A stretch of 64,000 nucleotides of DNA, taken from contig NC_092349.1 of NCBI RefSeq assembly GCF_963676685.1, forward strand, positions 55,565,232 through 55,629,231. The letters are read 5' to 3'. The stretch comes from Mytilus edulis. Its lineage: Eukaryota; Mollusca; Bivalvia; Mytilida; Mytilidae. This document shows, in pieces, positions 1 through 10,612 of this stretch (position 1 is the first letter of the stretch; every line of letters begins with the position of its first letter). Under the pieces are notes generated by a model, which saw only the letters and a list, made by a program, of their open reading frames with translations, had not been told where the DNA came from and did no database searches. The translations under genes and the position numbers were made by a program.

Positions 1-260
1 TTGAATAACACTATACTCATTCCCGCATTTTGACCCTCCCGCGCTCCATAAAAAGAAAATCCTAATGAATATGAGTTATAAACATTCATGTTGTTTTTGA
101 CATGTCATAATTCCATTTTTTTATTATCAAAATTATTTGTTGTTATGATTTTGTAATAAAGTAAAATTTCACATTTTTGTTGCTAAACTTTTTTGGCTTA
201 ATATATAAGAATAACCTAAAACATCATTCAGATTATGATCATGTACTCATGGTACTTATA

Positions 261-400
261 GATTATTACATGGCATTTTCCATATGGCCCTGGTATCAGC
301 CCTAGACTCCCATATCAAGCCAGAGGGCTTAAGCTCGAGGGCTTGATATGGGTCGTGGGCTGATACCATGGACCATATGGAAATGACATGTTATAATCTA
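261..400. repeat. Palindromic foldback element
   Basis: The left arm (gattattacatggcatttt then ccatatgg) is matched by the inverted right arm (ccatatggaaatgacatg then ttataatc). The inner parts carry inverted copies of 'gggcttgatatg' and 'ggtatcagccc'. The whole 140 bp can fold into one hairpin. A related foldback lies at 5443-5575 and a looser one at 766-866. It is probably a miniature non-autonomous element; no target duplication is clear. Confidence 0.7.
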
Positions 401-765
401 TTTATCACATATTTTCAAGGAGGAGAAAACAAATAGCTTACACCAAATTATGTTTGATATTTCATCAAAAATCAAAAAGATATTTAACGAAAAAAATAAA
501 TAAATGTATAACTGTGAGTTAAAAAAAAAGTTCGTATCACAGTAGGTTTACAACGTTTTGTGAAAAGTTTCAGAAATAATTAACAATAAATATATTAAAT
601 TCCAGTGTGGCGTCATATATTTTCTAAATTCTTCATGACATCAAAATTTTACGGGAACTTTTGTGATTTTCATTGTTGATTTTTACTTTTTTTTCTTCTA
701 CAGCACATTTGTAACTTTCTAAATTTCTTTTCATTGTGTTCAACTTGTTTACAAATAGCCTTTGA
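401..765. other. AT-rich spacer
   Basis: No coding frame, RNA gene or repeat was recognised here; the sequence is AT-rich with short homopolymers. Confidence 0.6.
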
Positions 766-866
766 TTGACAGGTTACCGGAAGTTAAACTCGGGGGCTTG
801 ATATGAATTTCGAGGGCTGATATCGATATCGGCCCCGAGGGCTGATAACCAACATTGACTTCCGGC
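766..866. repeat. Imperfect foldback related to the 261-400 element
   Basis: 'ttaccggaagttaa' at the left is inverted near 'gacttccgg' at the right. The centre 'gatatcgatatcg' is palindromic and flanked by 'cgagggctgata' motifs in both orientations. The same 'gggctgata' vocabulary occurs in the foldbacks at 261-400 and 5443-5575. Confidence 0.5.
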
Positions 867-2480
867 TATTATTGGCCATGCAAAAACGTACATATCAGTA
901 CAAAATATGTGATAATAGTTCATAAACAATTTACACTTCAATATAATCAAATATAATGTTTAACATTTATATATGTATCATGTGAACAGAGTTCTAGAAA
1001 GGTGGTGAGTCCTAGGGATTTGAGTCATTATCATTTGACCAACAAAATTTGCACAGGACAGCACAGTTGTACGTGTTTTGTAACCTGGTATAAAAGTGAG
1101 AACCACCATATTTTTCTCGGGGACCACCAGGATAAAGAGATTTCAAAAACTCTCTGTGTATCATATTATGCATTAATCGATAAGAATTCAAAGTGTTTTA
1201 TATAATATCATGAATATTGGACATGTTAAAACAAATAAATAGTGTATATTTTTCATTTATTTGGTAAAAATGCTTGACTTTGCCAGACAATCTGACACTG
1301 ATATAATTTTCTGAAAAACTAGATTATAGCCATTTCTGACAATGATTATAACATTGCATTAAAATATGGATAAGTTGGCAAGTTCAAATTTTAAAACTCG
1401 CCAAGCTGGCAATTGGATTTTGAATTTCATATGTTGAAATGTGAAAAGTTCCAAGAAAAACGTTTTGACACACTGTACATTTCAGTTAATTCCTTTAAAG
1501 AGGCACTAGCTGTCAAATTCATGTTCACTGATTTTGATTAAATTCTCGATTTATAACAATGTAAAACATTTATCCAAACTATTAAGAGTCTTAAATTAAC
1601 AATTAAGAGGGCACATGCATGAACATCGGTAGCTTGGTTTCGTGTGTATTTTTGTCTGAGCGACATCTAATTAATTATCTAGTTGACCTCTAAAGTCATC
1701 TGATGACCATATATTATGCGATGTAAACATAATTATAGATATTAATAGATTAAGCAAACTCGTGGTAAAGGATTATTCCAGGTCTATTTAATTAAATATT
1801 ATAGATAAACAATAAAATGTTTATTATCATTTTTACCTGTATAAGAATGATTTTTTGTCTATTGAATCAGTCAATCAAATGATTTATCTTTGTTCCACTT
1901 TCAATGTTGACATTCTTTAAATAACTTAACACATACTAATCACAAGTTATTCACTTGCACTGAGGTGAATAATTCTTAAATCAATGTTTTGGGGTTTTTT
2001 TTAGCTTTTTTTGACAAAATTGAACCAAACTGGCTGATAAAATCATATTATTGTTTTACTACATGTATACGCATTTCATTAAGGATTGAGCCAAAATAAT
2101 AATATATTAGATTATTTTTATATCTTGTAGCTAGTGTCCATTTAAAATAAGTTCATAACTGTATGTTACCCGAATCAAGTGTACAGTGACATAACCATTA
2201 TCTGTAATCTATCATCATGACCATCATTGATGGCGATCCGATGGATACATCTGAGACTGTTGTAGGGTTGCCACTGACTCAGACGTACTTATGAATATAA
2301 TTATTTTCTGTGACTGTATCTTACATTAATTTGTAGGATCCTTTACTATAGATAATTTAGCTGATCTGTAACAATAACATCTTCATGCCTTATATATCAT
2401 GTACTGTAGTACGCCGCTAGATTAAAACTGACGTGGAAAGGTAACACATTCCCACCGAAAGCTCTTTTTTTGAGAGCCCA
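867..2480. other. Non-coding, nothing recognised
   Basis: AT-rich sequence with no open frame above about 70 codons that looks coding. No recognisable tRNA, repeat or exon was seen. Confidence 0.55.
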
Positions 2481-2832
2481 GGTGGTCGTGTGGTCTAGCG
2501 GGACGGCTGCAGTGCAGGCGATTTGGTGTCACTATATCACAGTAGCCCGGCGAGGGAAGAACCAAAAATGTGCGAAAGCAAATTTACAGATCTAACATTG
2601 TTGGGTTGATGTTTAGACGAAATGTATATATATATATAGACAAGGCCGTTAGTTGTCTGGTTAGAATTGTTTACATTGTCGTTTTGGGGTCTTTTATAGC
2701 GGACTATGCCATATGGGATTTGCTTATTGTTGATGGCCGTACGGTGACCTATTGTTGTTAATTATTTCTGTGTCATTTTGGTCTCTAGTGGACAGTTGTC
2801 TGATTGGCAATCATACCACATCTTCTTTTTGT
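2481..2832 (+). mobile_element. tRNA-derived SINE with LINE-like tail
   Basis: The head (about 2487-2570) has a polymerase III A box-like stretch, 'gtggtctagcgggacggc', with the tRNA-like 'cccggcgagggaagaac' downstream. The usual B box core (GGTTCGAATCCC) is missing: 'cagtag' runs straight into 'cccggcgaggg', as if about 13 bp were deleted. After an (AT)n spacer the tail (about 2645-2832) matches the 3' end of the retroelement family at 8316-8740 and 41148-41530, finishing at 'ccacatcttcttttt'. This is the tRNA head plus shared LINE tail layout of SINEs that borrow LINE machinery. A composite of two separate insertions is the alternative. Confidence 0.7.
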
Positions 2833-3690
2833 CGAGCCTTCGACTTAAGTCGAAAAAGCGAGACTAAGCGATCCTACTTTCCGGTGTCGTCGGCGTCCAA
2901 AAATATTCACTCTGTGGTTAAAGTTTTTGAAAATTTAATAACTTAAACTATACTGGATTTCTACCAAACTTGGACAGAAGCTTGTTTATGATCATAAGAT
3001 AGTATCCAGAAGTACAGTTTTCAAAAATAAAATTTCAATTTTTTTTTTAACTTATAAATGGACTTAGTTTTTCTGCAGGAAAACATTACATGTACATTCA
3101 CTCTGTGGTTAAAGTTTTTAAAATTTTAATTACTTTCTTTAACTATCCTGGGTTTGTACCAAACTTGGACAGAAGCTTGTTTTTGATCATAAGATAATAT
3201 CCAGAAGTAAATTTTGTAAAAAAATAAATCCATTTTTTTCCGTATTATACTTTTAAATGGACTTAGGTTTTCTGCCAGGAAACAACACATTCACTCTGTG
3301 GTTAAATTTCCAAAAAACATAATAACTTTCTTACACTATTTTAAATGTGTACCAAACTTGGACAGAAGCTTGTTAATAGTGATCAAAAGCTAGTATCTAG
3401 ACAGGAAATTTTGTTAATATTTGGTACCTGTGTATCTGTATTTTACTTATAAATGGACTTAGTTTTTCTTCCAGTTAACATTACATACAGTCTGCAGTTA
3501 AAGTTTTTAAAACATTTATTCGATTCATAAACTATCCTGAAATTTTTACCAAACTTGGGAAGAAGCTTCTTACAATCACAAGATAGTATCAAGAGGAATA
3601 TTTTTATTGATTGTTTTCCTCATTTTTGTTGAGTCTTGGAGTTACAGCAAAAGAAGGCGAAACACTGCATGCTCTGGGTTCCGCGGAACC
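2833..3690. repeat. Degenerate tandem repeat, ~190-bp unit, about four units
   Basis: The segment 'cattcactctgtggttaaa', followed by 'accaaacttggacagaagc', then 'cataagatagtatccagaag', recurs at roughly 2905, 3097, 3290 and 3485 with increasing divergence. It begins immediately after the SINE tail with 'tcgagccttcgacttaagtc' and ends near 3690. It looks like one dispersed element with internal repetition. No protein was recognised. Confidence 0.65.
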
Positions 3691-4328
3691 CTTACAATTT
3701 TTTTTATATTTTATGTCTATATATTTTTTTACTTCTTTAAGTAAATAAAAGTTACTTGTACAAGTAGTACCACTGACTGAATAAAAATACATTGTAATTA
3801 ACCATGATATAAGTCTGAGCAAATGCTTTGGAGTGATATAGAAAAGCTGTGATAACACCCTTTAGTTATCATGGTTGTTACAGGCATATTTTTTTCTGTA
3901 ATAATACAGGTGTACTATGCAAAATTGGCAAGCTTTATCCAGCCCAAAATCGATCAAGCTCAAGTGGATCCGGCCCATCATGCCCATGTGAATCCGGCCC
4001 CATATCTAAAGTGGATCCAGCCCATTATAAAAAATATAATAATGAAGATATATTTTGTATGAATTGTAAATCACTGATAAAAGTTTATGAAATTAATAAG
4101 ATTATAATTGGTGACAGTGAACGGAAAAAAAAAAGTTTGCCTTTGACGAATATTTTCATTAGATAAGTTTGAAACAACTACAAATGCATATGTTGAATTG
4201 ATTATGTTTCCATTACAAGTTTTCAAGCCTATTGAGTATATATGCATGATATGTATGAGTTGTTGTCCAATTGTTTGGTGTTGTTATAAAGCATTTGATT
4301 TTTAACCCCATCTGATGGCATCAGAAAC
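3691..4328. other. Spacer with one orphan TIR end
   Basis: Positions about 3725-3783 ('aagttacttgtacaagtagt' then 'accactgactg') match the right terminus of the TIR elements at 37242-37965 and 48536-49857, but no left terminus was found. Positions 3940-4040 contain short repeats of 'ggatccggccca' type. Similar motifs in opposite orientation occur at 5240-5310, on the other side of the 4329-5165 element. Confidence 0.45.
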
Positions 4329-4489
4329 TAGAGGCTCTAAAGAGCCTGTGACGCTCACCTTGGTCTATGTGAATATTAAACAAAGGACACAGATGAATTC
4401 ATGACAAAATTGTGTTTTGGTGATGGTGATGTGTTTTTTTTTCATTTTGGTCATGTTGACTTATTTTTAGGTCATACCACTGGGATTTT

Positions 4490-4567
4490 CACCGGTTAAC
4501 TCAACCGCTGGTTAACTCAACCGCCGGTCAACCCAACCGCCGGTTAACTCAACCGCCGGTTACCATA
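4490..4567. repeat. 16-bp tandem repeat, about five units
   Basis: The unit accgccggttaactca is repeated with single substitutions (accgctggttaactca, accgccggtcaaccca). It lies just upstream of the hammerhead-like motif inside the nested insertion. Confidence 0.9.
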
Positions 4568-4605
4568 TCTATATAAATAGGGTGCAAACATTAATCCACC
4601 ATTCT

Positions 4606-4646
4606 GCCTCTGATGAAGGTCCTTTATGGACCGAAACCGGTCAGGC
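4606..4646 (+). ncRNA. Hammerhead-ribozyme-like motif
   Basis: The conserved core parts are in order: CTGATGA (4610-4616), stem II GGTCC-TTTAT-GGACC, GAAA, a self-complementary stem III ACCGGT, then cleavage triplet GTC. Stem I pairs GCCT before the core with AGGC after the cleavage site (four Watson-Crick pairs). An extra A sits between CTGATGA and stem II, which departs from the consensus and could abolish activity. Stem III is so short that it would need a dimer, as in retrozyme and Penelope hammerheads. Confidence 0.5.
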
Positions 4647-5165
4647 TATAAAACATCACCAGACGCTGTTAATTATGTGTATTGGTATATATATACTATA
4701 TTTTTATGCTTTTACATTTTTCTCACTGATACACATAGTTAATATGGCTTCTACTAACGAAAACTCCATTTGGAGTTAATGTGTTTCGAGACTACTTATG
4801 TCAGTACACCTTTCCTATATTGCTTATTTTTAGGTCATACTTTGCTGTACATTATTGCTGTTATCTATAATAATATTCAAGATAATAACAAAAACAGCAA
4901 AATTTCCTTAAAATTATCAATTGAGAGGCAGCAACCTAACAACGGGTTGTCCGATTCATCTGAAAATTTTAGGGCAGATAGATCTTCATCTGATAAACAA
5001 TTACCTCATGTCAGATTTGCTCTAAATGCTTTGGTATTTGAGTTATAAGCCAAAAACTGTATTTAATCCCTATGTTCTATTTTAAGCCATTACGGCCATC
5101 TTGTTTGGGTGGCCGCAAGTGATGAGAAAAGCTCACTTGGCCCTTAGGGCTAGGTGAGCAAAAAA

Positions 5166-5442
5166 TAGAAAGATACCTTTTCAAAATGTAATTTGCACAA
5201 TTGATTCTGTCCATATAGATTATTCATTATTTTATTGTTTGGCTGAATCGACATTGGGCCGGATCGACTTGGGCCAGATTGACTTTTGGCCAGAACAACA
5301 TGGGGTCACATACATGTAGGTTTGGGGCCAAAACAACCAAATACAAATTAGCAAATTGTGAACTGTTATATCTTTCTATAGTTACAAACAAAATGTAAGT
5401 AAACATTTTTACATAAACATAAAGATAATATTATCAGATTAA
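5166..5442. other. Spacer with short degenerate repeats
   Basis: Positions 5240-5310 repeat 'gggccggatcgacttgggcc' variants. The rest is AT-rich with no gene. Confidence 0.5.
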
Positions 5443-5575
5443 TACATGGCATTTTTTCATATATCGCACATGTATTATCAGCCCTAGGTTCAATATCAGC
5501 CCAAGAGCCACATGACTCGAGGGCTGATATTGACCGAGGGCTGATAATATATGCGATATGAAAAATGACATGTTA
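5443..5575. repeat. Palindromic foldback element
   Basis: The left arm 'tacatggcattttttcatat' followed by 'atcgcacatgtattatcagc' is the inverse of the right arm ending 'gatatgaaaaatgacatg'. Centre arms carry 'gggctgatatt' and its complement. It is the same family as the foldback at 261-400. Confidence 0.7.
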
Positions 5576-6149
5576 TGATCTTTTATAGTATGCTTCAACA
5601 ATTGCGAAAAATAACAGATTGATACATTTTTGTATATATTGGTCCCTTTACGTGGTTCCGAAATAGAAGTTCAAAGAGTGAAACGTCGGTTCACGGATGT
5701 CGGACCCCAAATTTAGTACATACGATATAAAATCTTTCTATCATATGCCTCAACAGAGAAGAAAAAAACATTTTAATATGGACAAATCGACAAAAAAAAA
5801 ATAACAATACATAATGAACACTTTTGGGAAAAGTCCACTTTTTTTAATGTAACTTTCTAAATTATGTTTGAAACTTAAAAGATAGATTTATCTATGATTT
5901 AAAAAAAAAAAAAAAATTTTAATCATTTAATGCAATATACTTTTCAATATCCAAATAATTGTTAAGTACACTTGATAGATCCGTGTTTTACTTGCTCGGA
6001 TACTAATAATAATAATTAATAACTATATTATATTTCCTATCTATTCTATATTCTCAAAACTACATATGTACAGTTATGCTACAAATCTACAACTCTCAGT
6101 TTAGACTACCCTGTACAAAACAATCCGTATGGAATGTACACGGAATATA
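5576..6149. other. AT-rich spacer
   Basis: No gene or known repeat was recognised. There are homopolymer A runs at 5798-5808 and 5900-5916. Confidence 0.55.
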
Positions 6150-6400
6150 GTAGGAAAAATGATTTGAATTCCTACCAGAAAAGAGTGATATTCTAGTCAG
6201 ACAGTAGTAGGAATCCACACGGAAAACAACCGAAAAATTTAAATTAGCAGGAATTTTTAGTAGGAATATTGTATATTCCTACCAGGAATATGCAAATTAG
6301 AAGGAATAATTTGGTAGGAAAATAAAATTCCTACTAGAAAACCTGGTAGGAATTTTTCAAAATTCCACCATGAAAAAAATATTTTCTGGTAGGAATCTAA
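6150..6400. repeat. Cluster of GTAGGAAT / ATTCCTAC motifs
   Basis: The octamer gtaggaat or its complement attcctac, exact or nearly so, occurs about ten times in 250 bp and in both orientations (for example near 6167, 6210, 6260, 6276, 6313, 6330, 6345, 6390). The transcript of either strand could form several alternative hairpins. Identity is unknown. Confidence 0.55.
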
Positions 6401-6918
6401 AAATATACAAAATGTAAGTGTATATTCAAAAATACACAACTGGGTCAATGATAAGTTTGAATCTCAACAACAAAGAACAAAGGAAATTCAAGGAATCAAT
6501 TCCTTTTTAAAAAATTGGACTTTAGAAATTTTTAAGGAAACTGCATGCAATATACGCAAGCTATAGAAAGTGTTATACATGTTATACATAAACATGTAGA
6601 TCTTAATTAGTTAAAAGAACAAATAACGAGTAAGATTATGCACTATTAATGAATTATTAATTGATTACTAAATATGTTTGGCAGGCAGATACAATCAAAG
6701 TGCTGGACAGCACCTCTGGAAAGTTTGCAACTGTAGCTGCGTATTATTCCAAAAAGGTTATTGACGTGTATTATTTTAAAAATGTATTTCATCACAGCTT
6801 GGATGTTTTAAACTAAACCATTGTCTCGTCAGTATTTATCAAAAATAACTTTTTTTCATGTTTGTCATAAAAAGTTTTGATATTTTCTATTGCAACCTAA
6901 AACTGTAGATCTAAAATA
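6401..6918. other. AT-rich spacer, one exon-like patch
   Basis: Mostly featureless. The patch 6685-6768 is less AT-rich, preceded by 'tttggcag' and open in frame (it reads TIKVLDSTSG then KFATVAAYYSKK), but the following 'gttatt' is a poor donor, so it is not called an exon. Confidence 0.4.
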
Positions 6919-7185
6919 TTGAAATATACAGAAAGCTCTGTTAATTTCTTTTTAAGTACCCATGCCATGTCAACATCAAGGGCCTGTGAATTAGTATTTT
7001 TCTATTGGTTTAGATCCTTCATATTTGTTTTTAGTAAATTAACACGTAAGTTTTTTTGTTTGAATTGCTCCACATATTTCCTATCGGGGCCTTTTATAGC
7101 TTTCTACATGTATATGGTACAAATATTTCTCATTATTGACGACCATAATGTGGCCTATAGTTATTTACACATTTTCCTCCTTTGA
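6919..7185 (+). mobile_element. Decayed fragment of the '...cttcttttt' retroelement family
   Basis: 'tatcggggccttttatagct' and 'tattgacgaccataatgtgg' are degenerate versions of the family sequence at 2645-2832. The copy is strongly mutated and lacks the 3' end. Confidence 0.5.
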
Positions 7186-7314
7186 ACTCTTTTAGATAAC
7201 ATTGGTTCTTTGCAAAAAATACCGCATCCTTTTTTATAAATAAGACAGTAACAGTAACTTAAATCAATACAACTGTAATGAAAGTGAATTTATATTAAAG
7301 GCTTTTATCAAAAA

Positions 7315-7450
7315 TAGGGAACGTGTCCATGGGACACAAATGATGCCCCCGCTAGCAAGATTGCAGAAAACTTTGACCATTCAATATGTTTGCCGCAAGA
7401 TTGCAGAAAACTTTGACCATTCTATATGTTTGCCAGAACATTGCAGGAAT
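7315..7450. repeat. Tandem duplication (~40 bp) next to a truncated dispersed repeat
   Basis: 'caagattgcagaaaactttg' followed by 'accattcaatatgtttgcc' is repeated almost exactly about 40 bp later. The preceding 'gggaacgtgtccatgggaca' then 'caaatgatgccccc' resembles the start of the repeat at 32447-32713. Confidence 0.6.
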
Positions 7451-8045
7451 TACACAATATTGACTGGGCATGCCTAGTTGGCACTTCCTGGATGCTAACA
7501 ATTTGAAAGTGTGGCTCGGTCATGTTGGTTGTGTTTGGAAATACATTTCACATATAAGAGATCAAGGAGGCATTTTGGTTCAATAATATGGGATAATCAG
7601 TAATTGTGTAAGTACAAATGATTCATAGAACTGCATGTTTTAATAAAATAATTAATGCTATCATCATACATAATTAAGTAAGCAACTATAAATACATGTA
7701 TGTGTGATTGAAAAACTTAAGCTATTATAAGTTTGAATTTGTTACTGATGTACTGCACCATGTAATGCAATTATACCTAGCTTTATACTCAATACATCTT
7801 GAGATTTTCATATTTCAGTTTTTAATACTGGTACAGTATATATAATTATGTCATTTGAGAATGACTCCTGCCTCCTTTTCAAAACTCAAATGCATGTATG
7901 TATTTCCTCACATCTCACACGAGTTTGCAAGAATTCTTTCAATGACTGTTTGTATAAAGACAGGATTTGACTTTTTAAAAATGTTGCTGTGTAATTTAAA
8001 AGAGATAAACGAATGTGTCTACACACATGACATTGGTATATGTGT
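7451..8045. other. Spacer
   Basis: AT-rich, with no recognised gene. The open frame covering 7855-8217 has no recognisable domain and runs into the palindromic repeat that follows, so I do not call it coding. Confidence 0.5.
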
Positions 8046-8049
8046 AGTT

Positions 8050-8230
8050 CCTGCAAGTTTGCCGCAAGTTTGCAACAAACAATTGCCGCAAGCTTGCGGC
8101 AAATCTAATTTGCATAATTATGTTTGCCGCAAGCTTGCGGCAAACTTCATTTGCGTGGTAAAATGGTTGCGGCAAGTTTGCAGCAAACGTTTGCTGCAAG
8201 CTTGCGGCAATGTTTGATGTTTGCCGCAGG
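8050..8230. repeat. Cluster of TTTGCCGCAAG palindromes
   Basis: The half-site tttgccgcaag and its inverse occur repeatedly. Positions 8123-8144 form a perfect 22-bp palindrome of the two half-sites and 8083-8102 a perfect 20-bp one. Degenerate copies are at about 8050, 8165, 8190 and 8218. The HindIII hexamer AAGCTT sits at the centre of each perfect copy. The same 'gccgcaag' vocabulary is in the duplication at 7340-7440. Confidence 0.8.
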
Positions 8231-8315
8231 GCTTATTTTTCGGTAAGGGTAGTATATGATAGTTAGTAATATCATTAGAACTTGTAACTAATTATATATT
8301 GAAACATGTAACATG

Positions 8316-8740
8316 TAAAAAAGAAGATGTGGTATGATTGCCAATGAGACAACTATCCACAAAAGACCAAAATGACACAAACATTAACAATTATAGGTCA
8401 CTGTACGGCCTTCAACAACGAGCAGAGCTCATACTGCATATAGTCAGCTATAAAAGGCCCCGATAAGACAATGTAAAACAATTCAAGCGAGAAAAATAAC
8501 GGCCTTATTTTAATATGTAAATAAATGAACGAAAAACAAATATGTAACACATAAACAAACGACAACCACTGAATTACACCACAGGCTCCTGACTTGGGAC
8601 AGGCACATACATACATAATGTGGCGGGGTTAAACATGTTAGCGGGATCCCAACCCTCCCCCTAACCTGGGACAGTGGTATAACAGTACAACATAAGAAAC
8701 ACAACATACACAGTTCTTTGATTTTTGAGTCCACAATAAG
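8316..8740 (-). mobile_element. 5'-truncated retroelement copy ('...ccacatcttcttttt' 3' end)
   Basis: Read on the minus strand the copy ends at the family 3' terminus (plus-strand start 'aaaaaagaagatgtggtatg'). It contains the shared stretches complementary to 'caacaacgagcagagctcat' and 'gcgggatcccaaccctcccc'. The copy at 41148-41530 is nearly identical; shorter copies are at 2645, 17120, 25875, 53676, 55485, 55791 and 60216. A common 3' end with variable 5' truncation is the signature of target-primed retrotransposition. Confidence 0.7.
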
Positions 8741-9035
8741 AAATGTATGTTATTTTTCTGTGATAACCCGTAAGACCTACTAATAACGTATATTTACGTA
8801 AATATACGTTGATAGTGGTTCTTCAAATGGATAGAAACAATCCTGTAATGCATATATAATATACTGCAACTTCTGGGTTCTTAACTTCATCCTCACTTTT
8901 TTTTATTTTAAGGGTCAGGGCACAGTGTATTAAATTTTGTATTATATTTCGGCGTTTATATTTGGACTATCCTACCCTCATGATGCTGATAGATGAAGTC
9001 TACAGCATGTACAGTAAGAATAAAATAAAACCGGT

Positions 9036-9150
9036 CTCACTAATTAGCGACAACAAGAATTTTAGCGACAAGCGTCAACATGGTCAACAAGCGACAACAA
9101 GAATTATTTTAGCGACAACAAGCGACAAGAAACTATTTAGCGACAATTAC
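9036..9150 (+). repeat. AGCGACAA-rich repeat, copy 1
   Basis: It begins 'ggtctcactaattagcgaca' and ends 'agcgacaagaaactatttag' with interior 'agcgacaacaag' units. The inverted counterpart at 12130-12319 is longer by extra interior units. It lies directly upstream of the LINE remnant. Confidence 0.75.
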
Positions 9151-9154
9151 GTAT

Positions 9155-10005
9155 ATTTAAATATTGGATTAAAGTATTAAATAATAACAATTGTATATTA
9201 CATGGTTGTTACAATTATTTATATGATATGTGTTTAAAGAATCCAAATGACAAAAATAACTGGGTTTGTAATATACGAAAGGAATTGTTCCATCTTGGTT
9301 TAAATGATTTGTGGTATTCACAAAATTCTTTATGTAAAGATCATATTATTGTTATTAAACAGAGACTTTGTGATATTGTCAAACAAGAGTTTGATGCTAC
9401 TCTAGAAAGTTCATCAAAATGTTTTTTGTATAGATATATGATATCCAATTTTTCTTTGCAGTCATATTTGTGTAAACCCATACCCGAAATTTATAAAAAG
9501 TGTATTGTTAAATTTAGATTGTCATCACATAATCTAGCTATAGAGAAGGGAAGGTATTCCAATGTTAGTAGAAATCTTAGAACCTGTACATTGTGTAAAT
9601 TGATGATATTGAAGATGAAATGCATTTTATTTTATCATAAAATAAAATTGAGAATGGAAATGGGGAATGTGTCAAAGAGACAACAACCCGACCAAATAAA
9701 AAACAACAGCAGAAGGTCACCAACAGGTCTTCAATATAGCGAGAAATTCCCGCACCCGGAGGCGTCTTTCAGCTGGCCCCTAAACAAATATATACTAGTT
9801 CAGTGATAATGAACATGTCCATTATATTCTAATTTGCGTGAATGTTTGATTAAACCATATTATTGGCGTAAGCCATCTGTTTATAAACTTTTACAATTCT
9901 TAAGCACTACTAATGTAAAAGACCTGTGCAACTTGGGAAGATATATATTTAGAGCACTGAAGCTCAGAAATGACTGTCTTCAGTAAAATTAGTCCAAATA
10001 ATTTT
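9155..10005 (+). pseudogene. LINE ORF2 C-terminal remnant, interrupted
   Basis: Positions 9181-9640 read as the C-terminal region of a non-LTR retrotransposon polyprotein: NNCILHGCYNYLYD, then KNNWVCNIRKELFHLGLNDL, W-x5-C, KQRLCDIVKQEFDATLE, FRLSSHNLAIEKGRY and a CTLC half zinc knuckle. A frameshift near 9602 moves the next motif, IEDEMHFILS, to another frame. The copy is then broken by a repeat at 9646-9820 and resumes at about 9825 (LIKPYYWRKPSVYKLLQFL, then LGRYIFRALKL). It is dead: the N-terminal RT is missing, there is a frameshift and an insertion. Confidence 0.8.
9646..9820 (-). mobile_element. Short 3'-anchored retroelement copy nested in the LINE
   Basis: The plus strand starts 'attgagaatggaaatgggga' and contains 'gtcaaagagacaacaacccg' and 'acccggaggcgtctttcagc'. 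Read on the minus strand this is the 3' terminal ~170 bp of the family whose longest copy is 54447-55330. Other copies are at 13151-13330 and 43858-44325. Confidence 0.75.
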
Positions 10006-10121
10006 TAATTCATTTGTTACAAATATTTGCTATTTGGAATTATATTTATATGTTTTTATTTTTTGTGTTTTTAAAACTTCTGTCTGTTTTGTCACGAAGC
10101 CGAGAAAAAAAAGAGCCGTGT

Positions 10122-10525
10122 TTCCGGTAACCCGACCGACCCTGTTTTTTAGCCCCAACCCTAACTTTTTTATTGGATCTTCCAAAAAAAAAAAAAAAAA
10201 AAATTATCAACCGACCCTGTTTTTGACACAGGCTTCTGATAGATGACATAATATTTTTTCTCTCTTGCTTCCTCTTGCATAGAAAGCCAGTAAAACATTT
10301 TATTAATGTCAAAAGGTGTTCCAATTAGGTTAAAATCCAAGAAATTTGCACAGCAGGTGCTTCAAAAACATTGCAAATGGCACACTTCCGGTTTTTGAAA
10401 CTAATTACGGATCCGGACTTGGAAAAAACATGATAATTTTCCGGATTTCATTTACGATGTCAAAAAAAAAAAAAAAAACATTCCGACCTACCGACCCTAT
10501 TTTTCAAAAAGAGGTTACCGGAAAC
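10122..10525. mobile_element. 404-bp element with 13-bp perfect TIRs (GTTTCCGGTAACC)
   Basis: gtttccggtaacc at 10122-10134 is exactly inverted as ggttaccggaaac at 10513-10525. Just inside each end lie 'cgaccgaccctgtttttt' and 'ccgacctaccgaccctattt'. It encodes no protein. The larger element at 31051-32309 has a related terminus (GTTTCCCCTTACCCGAC). Confidence 0.7.
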
Positions 10526-10612
10526 GCATATCTTTTTTTTTAGGCCTGATCTTATATTTTTGTAATATATATTTAGTATATATAGTTATCAAAGGTACCA
10601 GGATTATAATTT

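Larger units (their letters stand above)
4478..4840 (+). mobile_element. 363-bp nested insertion with 18-bp target duplication
   Basis: The 18-mer cttatttttaggtcatac occurs at 4460-4477 and again at 4823-4840. Removing 4478-4840 restores the host repeat, because 'gacttatttttaggtcatac' then continues as 'tttgctgtacattattgctg'. The insert holds a 16-bp minisatellite (4490-4567) and a hammerhead-like motif (4606-4646). No protein is encoded. An element carrying a hammerhead and making a longish target duplication suggests mobilisation by Penelope-like machinery, which is inference. Confidence 0.75.
4329..5165 (+). mobile_element. Dispersed bivalve repeat with inverted short ends (interrupted)
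   Basis: It starts with 'aaagagcctgtgacgctcac' and ends with 'gctcacttggcccttagggc' then 'taggtgagc'. The terminal 'gctcacct' and 'aggtgagc' are inverted copies. The internal phrase 'tttggtcatgttgacttatt' and the later 'tgattcatctgaaaatttt'-like stretch recur at 17297-17570 and 20819-22140. I recognise this as a very abundant mussel repeat; that is recollection, not a search. It is split by a 363-bp insertion at 4478-4840. Confidence 0.65.

Noticed and set aside
2487..2570. Functional tRNA gene
   Set aside because: No cloverleaf; the B box is missing and the sequence continues into a SINE body.
6685..6768. Exon-like open segment (TIKVLDSTSG, KFATVAAYYSKK) after 'ggcag'
   Set aside because: The downstream GTTATT is a poor donor and no partner exon was found.
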